Part shown: positions 7,665-21,688 of the stretch, piece after piece | Numbering within the stretch: position 1 is the stretch's first letter | How the letters are laid out: every line of letters starts with the position of its first letter | DNA from: Alloprevotella sp. | Lineage (GTDB): Bacteria; Bacteroidota; Bacteroidia; Bacteroidales; Bacteroidaceae | Assembly: GCA_017478625.1 (NCBI GenBank) | Contig: JAFVDF010000016.1 | Span: 1 to 64,000, forward strand | Reading direction: 5' to 3' | Length of the DNA stretch: 64,000 nt | Notes under the pieces: model-generated | Database searches by the model: none | Told to the model about the DNA's origin: nothing | The model's input: only the letters and a program-made list of their open reading frames with translations | Made by a program: the position numbers and the translations under genes

Positions 7665-8105
7665 ATGGCTAAAGAAGTTGCTGGATTAATCAAATTACAG
7701 ATTAAAGGTGGCGCTGCAAATCCATCTCCACCCGTAGGCCCGGCTCTCGGTTCGAAGGGTATAAATATTATGGATTTCTGCAAGCAGTTCAACGCCAGAA
7801 CTCAGGATAAGGCAGGTAAAGTTTTGCCTGTTGTCATTACCTATTTTACTGACAAGTCTTTCTCCTTTGTGATTAAGACCCCTCCTGCTGCAATACAACT
7901 GCTTGAAGCAGCCAAAAAGAAGAGTGGTTCTGCTCAGCCTAACCGTCAGAAAGTAGGTAGTGTTACTTGGGAACAAGTAAAGGCTATTGCTGAGGACAAG
8001 ATGGAAGACTTGAACTGCTTTACACTTCAATCTGCTATGCGTTTGATAGCCGGAACAGCTCGTAGCATGGGTATCACAGTGACCGGTGAGTTCCCTGAAG
8101 AATAA
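7665..8105 (+). CDS. rplK: 50S ribosomal protein L11
   Basis: The 146-residue product has the N-terminal [20 protein letters not shown] block, whose prolines contact thiostrepton and the GTPase-associated 23S rRNA, and a C-terminal rRNA-binding domain ending [10 protein letters not shown]. It forms the stalk base with L10. It lies 59 bases after nusG and 21 before rplA. Confidence 0.97.
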   Translation: MAKEVAGLIKLQIKGGAANPSPPVGPALGSKGINIMDFCKQFNARTQDKAGKVLPVVITYFTDKSFSFVIKTPPAAIQLLEAAKKKSGSAQPNRQKVGSVTWEQVKAIAEDKMEDLNCFTLQSAMRLIAGTARSMGITVTGEFPEE

Positions 8106-8126
8106 ACCTTCTAACTTTAGAACATC

Positions 8127-8825
8127 ATGAGCAAACTGACAAAAAATCAGAAGGCCGTAGCCGACAAAGTGGAAGCAGGGAAAGCATACACGCTAGCTGA
8201 AGCTGCCAACTTGGTGAAAGAAATTACTTTTACAAAGTTTGACGCCTCGCTGGATATAGACGTACGCTTGGGTGTGGATCCTCGTAAAGCAAACCAGATG
8301 GTTCGTGGCGTGGTATCTCTTCCCAATGGAACTGGTAAGGTTGTACGCGTGCTTTGCCTTTGCACCCCCGATAAGGAAGAAGGTGCAAAAGCTGCTGGTG
8401 CCGACTATGTAGGCCTCGATGAATACATCGAAAAAATTAAAGGTGGTTGGACAGACGTGGATGTTATCATCACGATGCCTGCCATTATGGGTAAAATTGG
8501 TGCGCTGGGTAGGGTACTCGGTCCTCGTGGCTTGATGCCTAATCCTAAGAGCGGAACCGTAACGATGGATGTAGAGAAAGCCATCCGCGAAGTAAAGCAG
8601 GGTAAGATTGACTTTAAGGTAGATAAGACGGGTATAGTACACGCCTCTATTGGTAAGGTTTCATTCACACCTGAACAAATCGTGGGCAACGCTAAGGAGT
8701 TCCTCTCTACAATTATCAAGTTGAAACCGGCTGCCGCCAAAGGTACCTATATCAAGAGTATTTATCTTTCTTCAACAATGAGTAAAGGCGTAAAAGTCGA
8801 TCCGAAATCTGTTGACGAAGCTTAA
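8127..8825 (+). CDS. rplA: 50S ribosomal protein L1
   Basis: The 232-residue product shows the L1 signature region [20 protein letters not shown] and the end [21 protein letters not shown]1 forms the mobile stalk at the E site and represses L11 operon translation in several bacteria. No mimic of its rRNA site was identified in the 59-base leader of rplK. Confidence 0.97.
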   Translation: MSKLTKNQKAVADKVEAGKAYTLAEAANLVKEITFTKFDASLDIDVRLGVDPRKANQMVRGVVSLPNGTGKVVRVLCLCTPDKEEGAKAAGADYVGLDEYIEKIKGGWTDVDVIITMPAIMGKIGALGRVLGPRGLMPNPKSGTVTMDVEKAIREVKQGKIDFKVDKTGIVHASIGKVSFTPEQIVGNAKEFLSTIIKLKPAAAKGTYIKSIYLSSTMSKGVKVDPKSVDEA

Positions 8826-8839
8826 AAAGAAATTTAATC

Positions 8840-9361
8840 ATGAAAAAGGAAGATAAAGGACTTATCATTGAACAACTCGGAGAGAAACTCAAAGAGTTCC
8901 CTCACTTCTACTTGGTAGATGTTACTGGCTTAAATGCCGCAGATACCAGTAGCTTGAGAAGAAAGTGTTTCAAGGCTGACATCAAGATGGTAGTTGTTAA
9001 GAACACCCTCTTGCACAAAGCTTTTGAAAAATCCGATACGGATTTCTCTGGACTTTACAGCTCGCTGAAAGGTACTACTGCCGTATTCTTTAGCACAGTT
9101 GCTAATGCACCGGCTCGCCTTATCAAGGAAGTGGGTAAAGGCAAGGAAATTCCTGCACTCAAGGCCGCTTACGCAGAAGAAGAAGTCTATGTAGGCGCTG
9201 AAAACTTAGATGCACTCTGTGCACTGAAGAGCAAGAACGAACTTATTGCCGATGTTGTGGCTTTGCTACAGTCTCCGGCCAAGAATGTCCTCTCTGCACT
9301 TCAGTCGGGTGGTCAGACTATCCACGGTGTGCTTAAGACTCTTGGCGAACGCCCCGAGTAA
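8840..9361 (+). CDS. rplJ: 50S ribosomal protein L10
   Basis: The 173-residue product starts MKKEDKGLIIEQLGEKLKE, and the N-terminal domain has TGLNAADTSSLRRKC and VVKNTLLHKA as in L10. Its C-terminal helix carries the L7/L12 dimers. It begins only 14 bases after rplA, so there is no room for the long L10 leader known in E. coli. Confidence 0.97.
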   Translation: MKKEDKGLIIEQLGEKLKEFPHFYLVDVTGLNAADTSSLRRKCFKADIKMVVVKNTLLHKAFEKSDTDFSGLYSSLKGTTAVFFSTVANAPARLIKEVGKGKEIPALKAAYAEEEVYVGAENLDALCALKSKNELIADVVALLQSPAKNVLSALQSGGQTIHGVLKTLGERPE

Positions 9362-9404
9362 AACAGATTCATAAATAAGTAAAAACAATAAAATTTTTAA
9401 GAAA

Positions 9405-9782
9405 ATGGCAGATATTAAAGCTCTTGCTGAAGAATTGGTAAATTTGACAGTAAAAGAAGTAAACGAATTGGCACAAGTTCTCGAAGAACAGTATGGTATT
9501 AAACCCGCCGCTGCAGCTGTTGCAGTAGCTGCTGGCCCCGTTGCAGGTGGTGAAGCTGCTGCTGAAGAGAAGACCGCTTTCGATGTTATCTTGAAGAATG
9601 CTGGCGCTGCTAAGTTGAAGGTCGTAAAGGCTGTTAAGGAATCTTGTGGCCTCGGCTTGAAAGAAGCTAAGGACCTCGTTGATGCCGCTCCCAGCAAACT
9701 GAAGGAAGGCGTTGCTAAGGAAGAAGCTGAAGCTCTGAAGAAAGCTCTTGAGGCTGAAGGTGCTGAGGTAGAAATCGCATAA
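9405..9782 (+). CDS. rplL: 50S ribosomal protein L7/L12
   Basis: The 125-residue product has the N-terminal dimerisation domain, an Ala/Gly-rich hinge (about 34-53) and the C-terminal factor-binding domain with [20 protein letters not shown] and [12 protein letters not shown]. It recruits translational GTPases. A hairpin terminator at 9805-9842 follows, before rpoB. Confidence 0.98.
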   Translation: MADIKALAEELVNLTVKEVNELAQVLEEQYGIKPAAAAVAVAAGPVAGGEAAAEEKTAFDVILKNAGAAKLKVVKAVKESCGLGLKEAKDLVDAAPSKLKEGVAKEEAEALKKALEAEGAEVEIA

Positions 9783-9804
9783 TAGCAAATTTCATAGCAT
9801 TTCG

Positions 9805-9842
9805 GTTAAGGATCCTCTGGTAGAGGGTTCTTAACCTTTTTG
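9805..9842 (+). terminator. Terminator/attenuator between rplL and rpoB
   Basis: GGTTAAGGATCCTCT (from 9805) pairs with AGAGGGTTCTTAACC with one or two wobble or mismatched pairs, and a five-T run follows. It lies 51 bases before the rpoB ATG. It probably lets only part of the ribosomal-protein transcription continue into rpoBC, as in the E. coli rplL-rpoB gap. Confidence 0.75.
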
Positions 9843-9892
9843 CGTCTAATAAAATCCTATTACTTCTTCGGAAGTACACAAATCTTTTTCAA

Positions 9893-12800
9893 ATGTCAAA
9901 ACCTACAAACGAACGCGTCAATTTTGCATCGATTCAACAACCGATGCCTTACCCAGATTTTCTCGACGTTCAACTCAAATCGTTTAGGGACTTCTTGCAG
10001 TTGGATACCGCTGCAGAGAAGCGTAAAGACGATGGGTTGTATAAAGTATTTGCAGAGAACTTTCCCATTTCCGACACGCGCAACAATTTCGAGCTTGAGT
10101 TCCTCGATTATTATATTGATGCTCCTCGCTATTCTGTGGAAGAATGCCTTGAGCGTGGACTGACTTACAATGTGCCCTTGAAGGCTAAGTTGCGCCTTTC
10201 TTGCACGGACGCCGACCACGAAGATTTCGACACGGTGGTGCAAGATGTATTTTTGGGACATATTCCCTATATGACAGATAATGGAACCTTTGTCATCAAT
10301 GGTGCTGAACGTGTAGTAGTATCGCAACTTCACCGTTCACCGGGTGTATTCTTTGGTTCCAGTGTTCACACTAACGGTACACAACTTTACAGCGCACGTA
10401 TCATTCCGTTTAAAGGCTCATGGATAGAGTTTGCTACGGATATTAACAACGTGATGTATGCGTATATTGATCGTAAAAAGAAGTTGCCTGTAACTACCTT
10501 GTTGCGTGCCATCGGCTTTGAGAAGGATAAAGATATTCTGAAGATATTCAATCTGGCTGAAGAAGTAAAAGTAAACAAGACCAACCTTAAGAAAGTGCTC
10601 GGACGCAAATTAGCAGCCCGTGTACTTAAGACTTGGATTGAAGACTTCGTAGATGAAGATACGGGTGAGGTTGTATCTATTGATCGTAGTGAAGTCGTAC
10701 TCGACCGTGAGGTGGTATTGGAATCTGATCACATACAGCAGATTATTGATAGCGGAGCGCAGACTATTGAGGTGCACTACGAAGAAAATTCCGGTGCCGA
10801 TTATGCAATTATCTTCAACACACTGCATAAAGATCCCTGTAACTCTGAGAAAGAAGCTATCAACTATATATATCGTCAACTTCGCAACGCTGATCCTGCC
10901 GATGAGGCAAGTGCCCGTGAAGTTATCAACAACCTCTTCTTTTCCGATAAGCGCTACGATCTGGGTGAGGTAGGTCGCTATCGTATGAACAAGAAGTTGG
11001 GTCTTTCGACGAGTATGGACGTTCGTGTCCTAACTCGTGAAGACATCATTGAAATTATTAAATATCTCGTTGAGCTTATCAATTCGAAGGCTACGGTGGA
11101 TGATATTGACCACTTAAGCAATCGTCGTGTACGCACCGTTGGAGAACAGTTGGCCAATCAGTTCTCAGTAGGCTTGGCTCGTATGGCTCGTACAATTCGT
11201 GAGCGAATGAATGTTCGCGACAACGAGGTGTTTACTCCTACAGACTTGATAAATGCTAAGACCATATCTTCCGTTATCAATTCATTCTTTGGTACTAACG
11301 CACTTTCGCAATTTATGGACCAAACGAATCCTCTTGCGGAAGTTACTCATAAGCGTCGTCTCTCTGCACTTGGTCCTGGTGGTCTGTCACGTGAGCGCGC
11401 TGGTTTTGAGGTGCGCGACGTACACTATACGCACTACGGTCGTCTCTGCCCGATTGAGTCACCTGAAGGTCCAAACATTGGTCTGATTTCTTCTCTTTGC
11501 GTTTTTGCTAAGATTAATGACCTCGGTTTCATTGAAACCCCATATCGAAAAGTTAATCATGTGGATGAGAATGGTAATCCTCATACAGCAGTTGATTTGA
11601 ACAATGACAATGTGGTATATCTGAGTGCAGAGGAAGAAGAAGAAAAGATTATCGGACAAGGTAACGCGCCATTGAATCCGGACGGCACCTTTATCCGTAC
11701 GAAGGTTAAATGTCGTCAGGATGCCGATTACCCCGTTGTACCACCTGAGCAGGTTGACCTTATTGACGTGGCACCTCAACAGATTGCTTCTATCGCCGCT
11801 TCGTTGATTCCTTTCCTTGAGCACGACGATGCTCACCGTGCGTTGATGGGATCTAACATGATGCGCCAGGCTGTACCTCTTATCCGCACAGAAGCTCCTA
11901 TCGTGGGAACGGGAATTGAACGTCAGGTGTGCGTAGATTCTCGTACTATGATTACAGCCGAGGGTGATGGTGTGGTAGATTTTGTTGATGCTACTACCAT
12001 TCGCATTACTTACGATCGTTCGGAAGAAGAAGAATTTGTAAGTTTTGAGCCCGCCACGAAAGAATATAAGATTCCCAAATTCCGTCGTACCAATCAGAAT
12101 ATGGCCTTTGACCTTCGCCCAATTTGTGAGAAAGGACAGAAGGTTAAGAAGGGTGATATTCTCACAGAGGGCTATGCCACCGAAAATGGTGAGTTGGCTC
12201 TTGGACGCAACCTGCTTGTGGCTTATATGCCATGGAAGGGTTACAACTACGAGGATGCTATTGTGCTCAACGAACGTGTCGTACGTGATGATATTCTTAC
12301 TTCGGTGCATGTGGACGAATTCTCGTTGGAAGTGCGTGAAACCAAGCGCGGTGTTGAGGAATTGACTAACGATATTCCAAACGTAAGCGAGGATGCCACA
12401 AAAGATCTTGATGAGAATGGTATTATCCGCATAGGTGCTCATGTCGTACCTGGCGATATTCTTATTGGTAAGATTACCCCGAAGGGTGAAAGTGATCCTA
12501 CACCAGAAGAAAAACTCCTTCGTGCCATTTTCGGTGAGAAGGCAGGCGATGTAAAGGACGCTTCGCTGAAAGCAAATCCGTCGCTGACAGGTGTTATTAT
12601 CGACCGCAAGCTTTTCTCTAAAGCGATAAAGACTCGTTCCTCGAAAGCAGCCGACAAGAAAGCCCTTGAAGAACTTGACTCTACCTTTAAGAAAGAGGCA
12701 GAGGAGTTGAAAGACCTCATGATAAGCAAACTGCTCGTTCTCGTTAAGGGTAAGACCATCTTGGGAGTAAAAGACACTCTTGGAACGGAAGTAATTGCCA

Positions 12801-13726
12801 AGGGCGCAAAACTCTCAAAGGGAACGCTGAAAGATCTTGACTTTACCTCTTTGCAGCTGAGCGATTGGACTAATGATGAACACACCAACGAACTCGTGCG
12901 CACGCTCGTGATAAACTATCTGAGAAAGTACAACGAGAAAGATGCCGTTCTGAAGCGCAAGAAGTATAACATTACCATTGGTGATGAACTGCCCTCCGGC
13001 ATTATCCAGATGGCAAAAGTGTATGTAGCTAAAAAGCGTAAGATAGGTGTCGGCGATAAGATGGCCGGTCGTCACGGAAATAAGGGTATTGTCTCCAAGG
13101 TTGTACGTCAGGAAGATATGCCATTCTTGCCCGACGGACGTCCCGTAGATATCGTGCTCAACCCGCTGGGTGTACCTTCTCGTATGAACCTCGGCCAGAT
13201 CTTCGAAGCCGTTTTAGGTGCAGCTGGTAGTCGTCTCGGTGTGAAATTTGCTACACCAATCTTTGACGGCGCTAAGCTTGAAGACCTCTGTGAATGGACC
13301 GATAAAGCTGGACTGCCCCGGTATTGCTCAATGCAGCTTTACGATGGTGGCACGGGCGAACCTTTCGACCAGAAAGCAACTGTCGGTATTACCTATATGC
13401 TTAAACTCGGCCACATGGTTGAGGACAAGATGCACGCGCGCTCTATAGGCCCGTATTCTCTTATTACGCAACAGCCACTTGGTGGTAAGGCCCAGTTTGG
13501 TGGTCAGCGTTTTGGTGAGATGGAGGTTTGGGCTCTTGAGGCATTCGGAGCATCCCATGTACTGCAAGAAATTCTTACCATCAAATCCGACGATGTTACA
13601 GGACGTGCCAAGGCTTATGAAGCCATCGTCAAGGGTGATCCAATGCCAACTCCAGGTATTCCCGAGTCACTCAACGTATTGTTGCACGAACTCCGTGGTC
13701 TCGGACTCAGTATTACCCTTGATTAA
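9893..13726 (+). CDS. rpoB: DNA-directed RNA polymerase subunit beta
   Basis: The 1277-residue product is close to other Bacteroidales RpoB. The rifampicin pocket ([20 protein letters not shown], then [17 protein letters not shown]) has Asp, His and Ser at the positions corresponding to E. coli 516, 526 and 531, so it shows no common resistance change. The active-site part contains [17 protein letters not shown] and the C-terminal clamp region ends EALGAS-like as [20 protein letters not shown]. It forms the catalytic core with RpoC, 49 bases downstream. The large antisense frame at 11459-12442 is a shadow. Confidence 0.99.
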   Translation: MSKPTNERVNFASIQQPMPYPDFLDVQLKSFRDFLQLDTAAEKRKDDGLYKVFAENFPISDTRNNFELEFLDYYIDAPRYSVEECLERGLTYNVPLKAKLRLSCTDADHEDFDTVVQDVFLGHIPYMTDNGTFVINGAERVVVSQLHRSPGVFFGSSVHTNGTQLYSARIIPFKGSWIEFATDINNVMYAYIDRKKKLPVTTLLRAIGFEKDKDILKIFNLAEEVKVNKTNLKKVLGRKLAARVLKTWIEDFVDEDTGEVVSIDRSEVVLDREVVLESDHIQQIIDSGAQTIEVHYEENSGADYAIIFNTLHKDPCNSEKEAINYIYRQLRNADPADEASAREVINNLFFSDKRYDLGEVGRYRMNKKLGLSTSMDVRVLTREDIIEIIKYLVELINSKATVDDIDHLSNRRVRTVGEQLANQFSVGLARMARTIRERMNVRDNEVFTPTDLINAKTISSVINSFFGTNALSQFMDQTNPLAEVTHKRRLSALGPGGLSRERAGFEVRDVHYTHYGRLCPIESPEGPNIGLISSLCVFAKINDLGFIETPYRKVNHVDENGNPHTAVDLNNDNVVYLSAEEEEEKIIGQGNAPLNPDGTFIRTKVKCRQDADYPVVPPEQVDLIDVAPQQIASIAASLIPFLEHDDAHRALMGSNMMRQAVPLIRTEAPIVGTGIERQVCVDSRTMITAEGDGVVDFVDATTIRITYDRSEEEEFVSFEPATKEYKIPKFRRTNQNMAFDLRPICEKGQKVKKGDILTEGYATENGELALGRNLLVAYMPWKGYNYEDAIVLNERVVRDDILTSVHVDEFSLEVRETKRGVEELTNDIPNVSEDATKDLDENGIIRIGAHVVPGDILIGKITPKGESDPTPEEKLLRAIFGEKAGDVKDASLKANPSLTGVIIDRKLFSKAIKTRSSKAADKKALEELDSTFKKEAEELKDLMISKLLVLVKGKTILGVKDTLGTEVIAKGAKLSKGTLKDLDFTSLQLSDWTNDEHTNELVRTLVINYLRKYNEKDAVLKRKKYNITIGDELPSGIIQMAKVYVAKKRKIGVGDKMAGRHGNKGIVSKVVRQEDMPFLPDGRPVDIVLNPLGVPSRMNLGQIFEAVLGAAGSRLGVKFATPIFDGAKLEDLCEWTDKAGLPRYCSMQLYDGGTGEPFDQKATVGITYMLKLGHMVEDKMHARSIGPYSLITQQPLGGKAQFGGQRFGEMEVWALEAFGASHVLQEILTIKSDDVTGRAKAYEAIVKGDPMPTPGIPESLNVLLHELRGLGLSITLD

Positions 13727-13775
13727 GGATAACGCTCTCTAGACAAAGAATTCACACATCTAAAAAGTAAGTAAC

Positions 13776-18056
<4,281 letters not shown>

Positions 18057-18086
18057 GCGCTTTTCGGCCTTATACTCATATATGCT

Positions 18087-18125
18087 TATCCGCCCCGACT
18101 CTATGTGAGTCGAGGCGGATTTTTG
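18087..18125 (+). terminator. Intrinsic terminator after rpoC
   Basis: ATCCGCCCCGACT pairs with AGTCGAGGCGGAT around CTATGTG, followed by TTTTT. This is a strong rho-independent terminator closing the tRNA-tuf-rpoBC transcription region. Confidence 0.85.
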
Positions 18126-18545
18126 TATAGGCCCATTCTCTTATGCCCCAGACAACTAGTTCCATAAACGCCTTGTAGATTGGAATCGTGTCGCGCAAGG
18201 TGTGGGTGCTATTATAGGGTCAGGGGACAGGGACTGAAGATGGAAAAGTCTTGACTTCGTGTCGCGTTGTTTCTTGCGGGAAGCGTCTGTCCTACGGTAT
18301 AAGTAGAAGTGACGGATAATCGTGCGTATGGCGCACAGTGTTTTACAGAGAAGCGGAATCTTTCCAGGGGTACACGAGGTCCGGCTTGGAGAAAATTCCA
18401 TTATGGGACGGAAAAATTGGCTTATGCAATGGCGAAATTGCATAAGCCAATTTTGAAATTAGAGCCAGTAATTTGAAAATTGCATAATGGAATTGAGGCA
18501 CGCCATTATGCAACGTTTTTTTAGGTTTGTCGGACAGGGATGTGG
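18126..18545. other. Gene-free stretch containing an AT-rich hairpin repeat
   Basis: No credible gene is seen. The left half has no recognisable structure. The right half (18395-18517) is filled with variants of AATTGCATAAnnnAATT in both directions, including the perfect hairpin listed at 18413-18454. Confidence 0.6.
18413..18454. repeat. Perfect 18-bp inverted repeat of the AATTGCATAA family
   Basis: AAAATTGGCTTATGCAAT (18413-18430) and ATTGCATAAGCCAATTTT (18437-18454) are exact reverse complements around the 6-base loop GGCGAA. Diverged copies of the half-site follow at about 18476-18494 and 18503-18514. Related copies occur at 35796-35900. As RNA it would form a very stable stem, but no T-run makes it a standard terminator beyond TTTT inside the stem. 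Confidence 0.7.
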
Positions 18546-19421
18546 CTACTTTGTCCGGACTGTTTTGGGTAATTTCCCACGCATACGCAGAAAGAAACGG
18601 TCAAAGGAGGCCGTACTGGCAAAGTGCAGATGCTCTGCAATCTGGCCTATGCTGAGGCTGGAAGAGTGGAGTAGCCACATAGCTTCGGTGGCCAGCATCT
18701 GGTTGATGTATTCCACAACGGTGCGTCCTGTGGTCTGCTTCACAATGCGCGAGAGGTAGGTCGTCGTGATGTGCAGTTGGTTGGCGTAGAAGCCGATGTC
18801 GTGGTGTACGACATAATATTGCCGTACTAAGGCGTAGAAACTTATGAAGATTTCTATGGTGCGCGACGAAGCCTTGTTGGGATTCAGTTGGCTGTTCTGA
18901 AGGGAGGTCAGGTCCAGCAGAAATACAGAATAGAGTTTTTCAAGAACTTCGTCGTTGAAAACCGTAGGGTACTGTATTCGGTTGTCTAATGCGCGAATAT
19001 CCAGTTCTAACCTACGCGCATCGGCAGGCTGGAGGCTTAGTTTGGGTATGCCATACTGGATGAGCGGATAGAAAGAGGCTCGGGTGAGGTCGCGGAAGGC
19101 AGAGGTCTCATACGTGGCCTGTTCGTCAACAAGAAGGACAATGGAGCGATAGTCAGCCGAGGCCGACTGTATGCGTACGGGAAAGCCGGGCAGGTAGATG
19201 TAAAGGTCGTTGGCCTTAAAGGATAAGGTGTGTCCGCTTGATTCCAGCAAGAGTGAACCTTGCAGGACAAGCGTAAATGTATAGCAGGAAAGGGTGTCAG
19301 ACAGTTCGTTGGTGAGAAATGTCCGTTCGGAGTTGCTTTCAGCCACGGCATAGCGTCCGTGCCACACTTCCGACATATAATGAGAGCCTATCACCCTGTA
19401 GGCTTCTGAAAGATTGTACAT
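18546..19421 (-). CDS. AraC-family transcriptional regulator
   Basis: The product has 291 residues. It has an N-terminal cupin-like ligand domain (LVLQGSLLLESSGHTLSFKA, then NDLYIYLPGFPVRI) and a C-terminal double helix-turn-helix from about residue 190 (IGFYANQLHITTTYLSRIVK, TGRTVVEYINQML, LSIGQIAEHLHFASTASFDR FF). The final PxxYR seen in most AraC proteins is altered to PKTVRTK. It is divergent from the ferritin-like gene, with 150 bases between the starts, so control of the redox cluster is a reasonable inference. No ligand can be deduced. Confidence 0.88.
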   Translation of the reverse strand: MYNLSEAYRVIGSHYMSEVWHGRYAVAESNSERTFLTNELSDTLSCYTFTLVLQGSLLLESSGHTLSFKANDLYIYLPGFPVRIQSASADYRSIVLLVDEQATYETSAFRDLTRASFYPLIQYGIPKLSLQPADARRLELDIRALDNRIQYPTVFNDEVLEKLYSVFLLDLTSLQNSQLNPNKASSRTIEIFISFYALVRQYYVVHHDIGFYANQLHITTTYLSRIVKQTTGRTVVEYINQMLATEAMWLLHSSSLSIGQIAEHLHFASTASFDRFFLRMRGKLPKTVRTK

Positions 19422-19500
19422 AGTGAAATCTGTTGGCTTGCAATATTACAAAATAAATAGGGTTTTGTTTCGTTTGGGTGTGTTTTTTGTTGGGGCGGGT

Positions 19501-19532
19501 TTTGTATAATATAGGCAGATACTATTTCTTTG
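19501..19532 (+). promoter_or_regulatory. Probable promoter of the redox gene cluster
   Basis: TTTG at 19501-19504, a 20-base spacer and TTTCTTTG at 19525-19532 form an imperfect Bacteroidetes promoter (TT instead of TA at the first positions). It lies 39 bases before the ferritin-like gene. The imperfect box would suit an activated promoter. Confidence 0.4.
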
Positions 19533-19571
19533 CAATCGGACTTTAAAACCAATCAATTAATTAAAACTCTT

Positions 19572-20027
19572 ATGGATAAGCAGAAATCAATAGAAGCGTT
19601 GCAACTGTTTGCAACAGGACTGACCGAAGGTGCTTTGGTACACAAACTGCAAGGACAGATATTCAATGCGCAAGGTTTTGTAAAACTTGGGCAGAAGTAC
19701 ATTGCCCACTTTAACGAGGAGATGGAATGGGTAGAGAAATTTAACAACCGCATCCTCGACCTGGGTGGCGAGATTAAGTTTGAGGGAGCAAAGTGCCGTG
19801 AACTTATCAGTAATCCTGTGGACTACATCAAAAGCGACTTGAAGATACAGGAGGCCGGCGTTGAATTGCTTTACAAATGCTGTGAGAGTCTCATCAACGA
19901 CCCTACGACCTATGACATACTGAAGGCTTATCTTGCCGACGAGGAAGAAGATCTTTATTGGAGTCAAGGCGCACTGGAAATGATCAATTGCATTGGCGTA
20001 CAAAACTGGCTGTTACGTCAACTCTAA
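19572..20027 (+). CDS. Ferritin-like / bacterioferritin-type iron-storage protein
   Basis: The start at ATG 19572 gives 151 residues. The frame is open 42 bases further upstream but without good coding text. The segment GQIFNAQGFVKLGQKYIAHF, NEEMEWVEKFNNRILDLGGE follows the bacterioferritin/Dps pattern 'Y..H..EE..H...l..RIl.LGG'. EE near residue 52 and a second acidic cluster (ADEEEDLYWSQ) near 129 are candidate diiron ligands. Such proteins oxidise ferrous iron with peroxide or oxygen and store it in a shell. It heads a cluster with a PPOX flavoprotein, a winged-helix protein and an MBL-rubredoxin fusion, consistent with defence against oxygen in an anaerobe. Confidence 0.7.
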   Translation: MDKQKSIEALQLFATGLTEGALVHKLQGQIFNAQGFVKLGQKYIAHFNEEMEWVEKFNNRILDLGGEIKFEGAKCRELISNPVDYIKSDLKIQEAGVELLYKCCESLINDPTTYDILKAYLADEEEDLYWSQGALEMINCIGVQNWLLRQL

Positions 20028-20041
20028 AAACAAAGAAAACG

Positions 20042-20440
20042 ATGGAAACTGTACAGAAAGTTTATGAATTCCTGGAGAAGGCGCAGACCTTTTATCTGGC
20101 CACGGTAGAGGACGATCAACCCCGCGTACGCCCTTATGGGGCGATGATGCTCTACGAGGATAAGATTTATATTATGGCATTTGGGCAGACCAATGCGACT
20201 CGCCAACTGGCCCTCAACCCGAAGGCGGAAATCTGTGCCTTTAAGGGCCAGACGCTTCGCATAGCCTGCACACTGGTGGAGGATAACCGGCCCGAAGTGG
20301 GCAAGGCACTGGTGGATAAAATGCCTGCACTGAAACCATTGCTTGGCGAAGAGTGTGAAAATGGGGTAATGTACTACTTGAAAGACGCCACCGCCAATTT
20401 CTTCAAGCTGATGGACCTCGTCGAAACGATAACCTTCTAA
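20042..20440 (+). CDS. PPOX-class (pyridoxamine 5'-phosphate oxidase-like) flavoprotein
   Basis: ATG 20042, 14 bases after the ferritin-like gene, gives 132 residues. The text AQTFYLATVEDDQPRVRPYG, AMMLYEDKIYIMAFGQT and NPKAEICAF is the split-barrel FMN-binding fold of small PPOX-family proteins, which bind FMN or F420-type cofactors. It is too short and lacks the C-terminal block of true PdxH, so it is unlikely to make pyridoxal phosphate. A role as an FMN reductase or electron-transfer partner of the rubredoxin fusion is inference from the neighbourhood. Confidence 0.8.
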   Translation: METVQKVYEFLEKAQTFYLATVEDDQPRVRPYGAMMLYEDKIYIMAFGQTNATRQLALNPKAEICAFKGQTLRIACTLVEDNRPEVGKALVDKMPALKPLLGEECENGVMYYLKDATANFFKLMDLVETITF

Positions 20441-20456
20441 CAAATCTGGTAAAACT

Positions 20457-20630
20457 ATGAAAGAAAAAGTATTGCAGGCTATGCGTGAGGCTGGAAAGCC
20501 CGTATCCGCAGGTGAAATTACCAAAGTGCTTGGTGCTGACCGCAAAGAGGTGGACAAGGCTTTTGCCGAACTTAAAAAGTCGGGCGAAATTGTGTCGCCC
20601 ATACGTTGCAAGTGGGCACCGGCTGAGTAG
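20457..20630 (+). CDS. 57-residue winged-helix DNA-binding-like protein
   Basis: A short frame from ATG 20457 to TAG 20628-20630 starts MKEKVLQAMREAGKPVSAGE, continues ITKVLGADRKEVDKAFAELK and ends SGEIVSPIRCKWAPAE. The helix - 'AGKPVSAGEI' - helix - 'DRKEVDKAFAELKKSGEIVSP' - beta hairpin layout is a minimal winged helix as in MarR-like and other small DNA-binding proteins. It is 16 bases after the PPOX gene in the same direction. One Cys near the wing (IRCKW) could be redox-sensing, but a single Cys is weak evidence. Confidence 0.65.
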   Translation: MKEKVLQAMREAGKPVSAGEITKVLGADRKEVDKAFAELKKSGEIVSPIRCKWAPAE

Positions 20631-20698
20631 TAGAATCTTTGGGTATGAGGTGCAGATGATGCACTTGTGTCAGCGAACAGCAATAACCTTAAGTCAAT

Positions 20699-21640
20699 AT
20701 GAAAGTTAAAGCAGTAAAATTCAGAAAAGAGGGCTTTTACACTCAGCCTTTTGTGTTTGGCGGAGAAGAGGGTCCGGACCAATTTGACCATAATGTCCGT
20801 TACAGAGGCAGTCTGCAAAACTATGTAATAGACACCGGAACAGAGGTAATACTCGTAGATACAGGTCTGCCCGCAGGCTTTCCGGAAGAAACCCCCGATG
20901 AGACCTCCTTGGCTTATACGGGGAAAGACATTTGTTCCTATTTGGATGCGTTGGTCGCGTTGGGTTATCAGCCCGAGCAAGTGACGAAGATCCTCCTTAC
21001 CCATCGTCATGGTGACCATTCCGGCGAGTTGCGCTCTTTCCCCAAGGCAAAGATTTATGTAAATGCCGAAGAAATACAGGCGGAAGAGTTGCAGAACCTG
21101 CCCAATCTGGTTCCTGTGACATTTACCGACGGCCCATACCATAACTTCCCCGAGGCGCAGCAAATATGCAAGGGGATATGGTTTGTCAAAGCCAAGGGCC
21201 ACACGCAGGGCAACAGTCTTGTGATAGCAGAGGACGAGGAACTTTTCTATATGTTCGAGGCTGATATCACGTATGTGGATGAGGCGTTGTACGCGAACAA
21301 ACTTTCGGTGGTCTATGACGATCTTGCCGCAGCGCGCGATACGCTGGACAGGGTACGCGACTTTGTACGTCAGAATCCCACCATATACCTTTCTACCCAT
21401 TCTCCCCAGGGCTACGAAAACCTGGAGGCCCGCCGAGTCATAGATCTTGACAGACCTGTGCCGACTATATTGTCCGATTTCCAGTTTGAAGACCGTGAGG
21501 CTTCAGGGAAGTATGTCTGCTCCATCTGTGGCTATGTGTACGATCCTGCAGAGCACGAAGGCGTGGCCTTTGAAGATTTGCCGGACGATTGGAAATGTCC
21601 GCGTTGCCGAAAAGGTAAGGAAAAGTTTAACAGGGCTTAG
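20699..21640 (+). CDS. Metallo-beta-lactamase-fold protein fused to a C-terminal rubredoxin
   Basis: The product has 313 residues. An MBL-fold domain (1 to about 255) has VDTGLP, the metal motif THRHGDHSG with H102, H104, D106 and H107, then H168 (GHTQGNS), D189 (FEADIT) and H234. These could bind a binuclear iron or zinc site as in flavodiiron proteins. A rubredoxin domain (about 270-313) follows, with C274, C277, C300 and C303 in [17 protein letters not shown] and WKCPRCRKG, giving one Fe(SCys)4 centre. The flavodoxin domain of flavodiiron proteins is absent. The domain pairing suggests reduction of oxygen, peroxide or NO, with FMN perhaps supplied by the PPOX protein upstream. The chemistry is inference. 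Confidence 0.88.
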   Translation: MKVKAVKFRKEGFYTQPFVFGGEEGPDQFDHNVRYRGSLQNYVIDTGTEVILVDTGLPAGFPEETPDETSLAYTGKDICSYLDALVALGYQPEQVTKILLTHRHGDHSGELRSFPKAKIYVNAEEIQAEELQNLPNLVPVTFTDGPYHNFPEAQQICKGIWFVKAKGHTQGNSLVIAEDEELFYMFEADITYVDEALYANKLSVVYDDLAAARDTLDRVRDFVRQNPTIYLSTHSPQGYENLEARRVIDLDRPVPTILSDFQFEDREASGKYVCSICGYVYDPAEHEGVAFEDLPDDWKCPRCRKGKEKFNRA

Positions 21641-21688
21641 TCCGCAGGGCGGTCTGTTTGTCCGATAATATTGAAAATAGTACAGAAT

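Noticed and set aside
11459..12442. 327-residue minus-strand frame
   Set aside because: It is antisense to rpoB, with unnatural composition. rpoB is intact on the plus strand.
20024..21400. 458-residue minus-strand frame
   Set aside because: It is antisense to the PPOX, winged-helix and MBL-rubredoxin genes, each of which has recognisable motifs on the plus strand.
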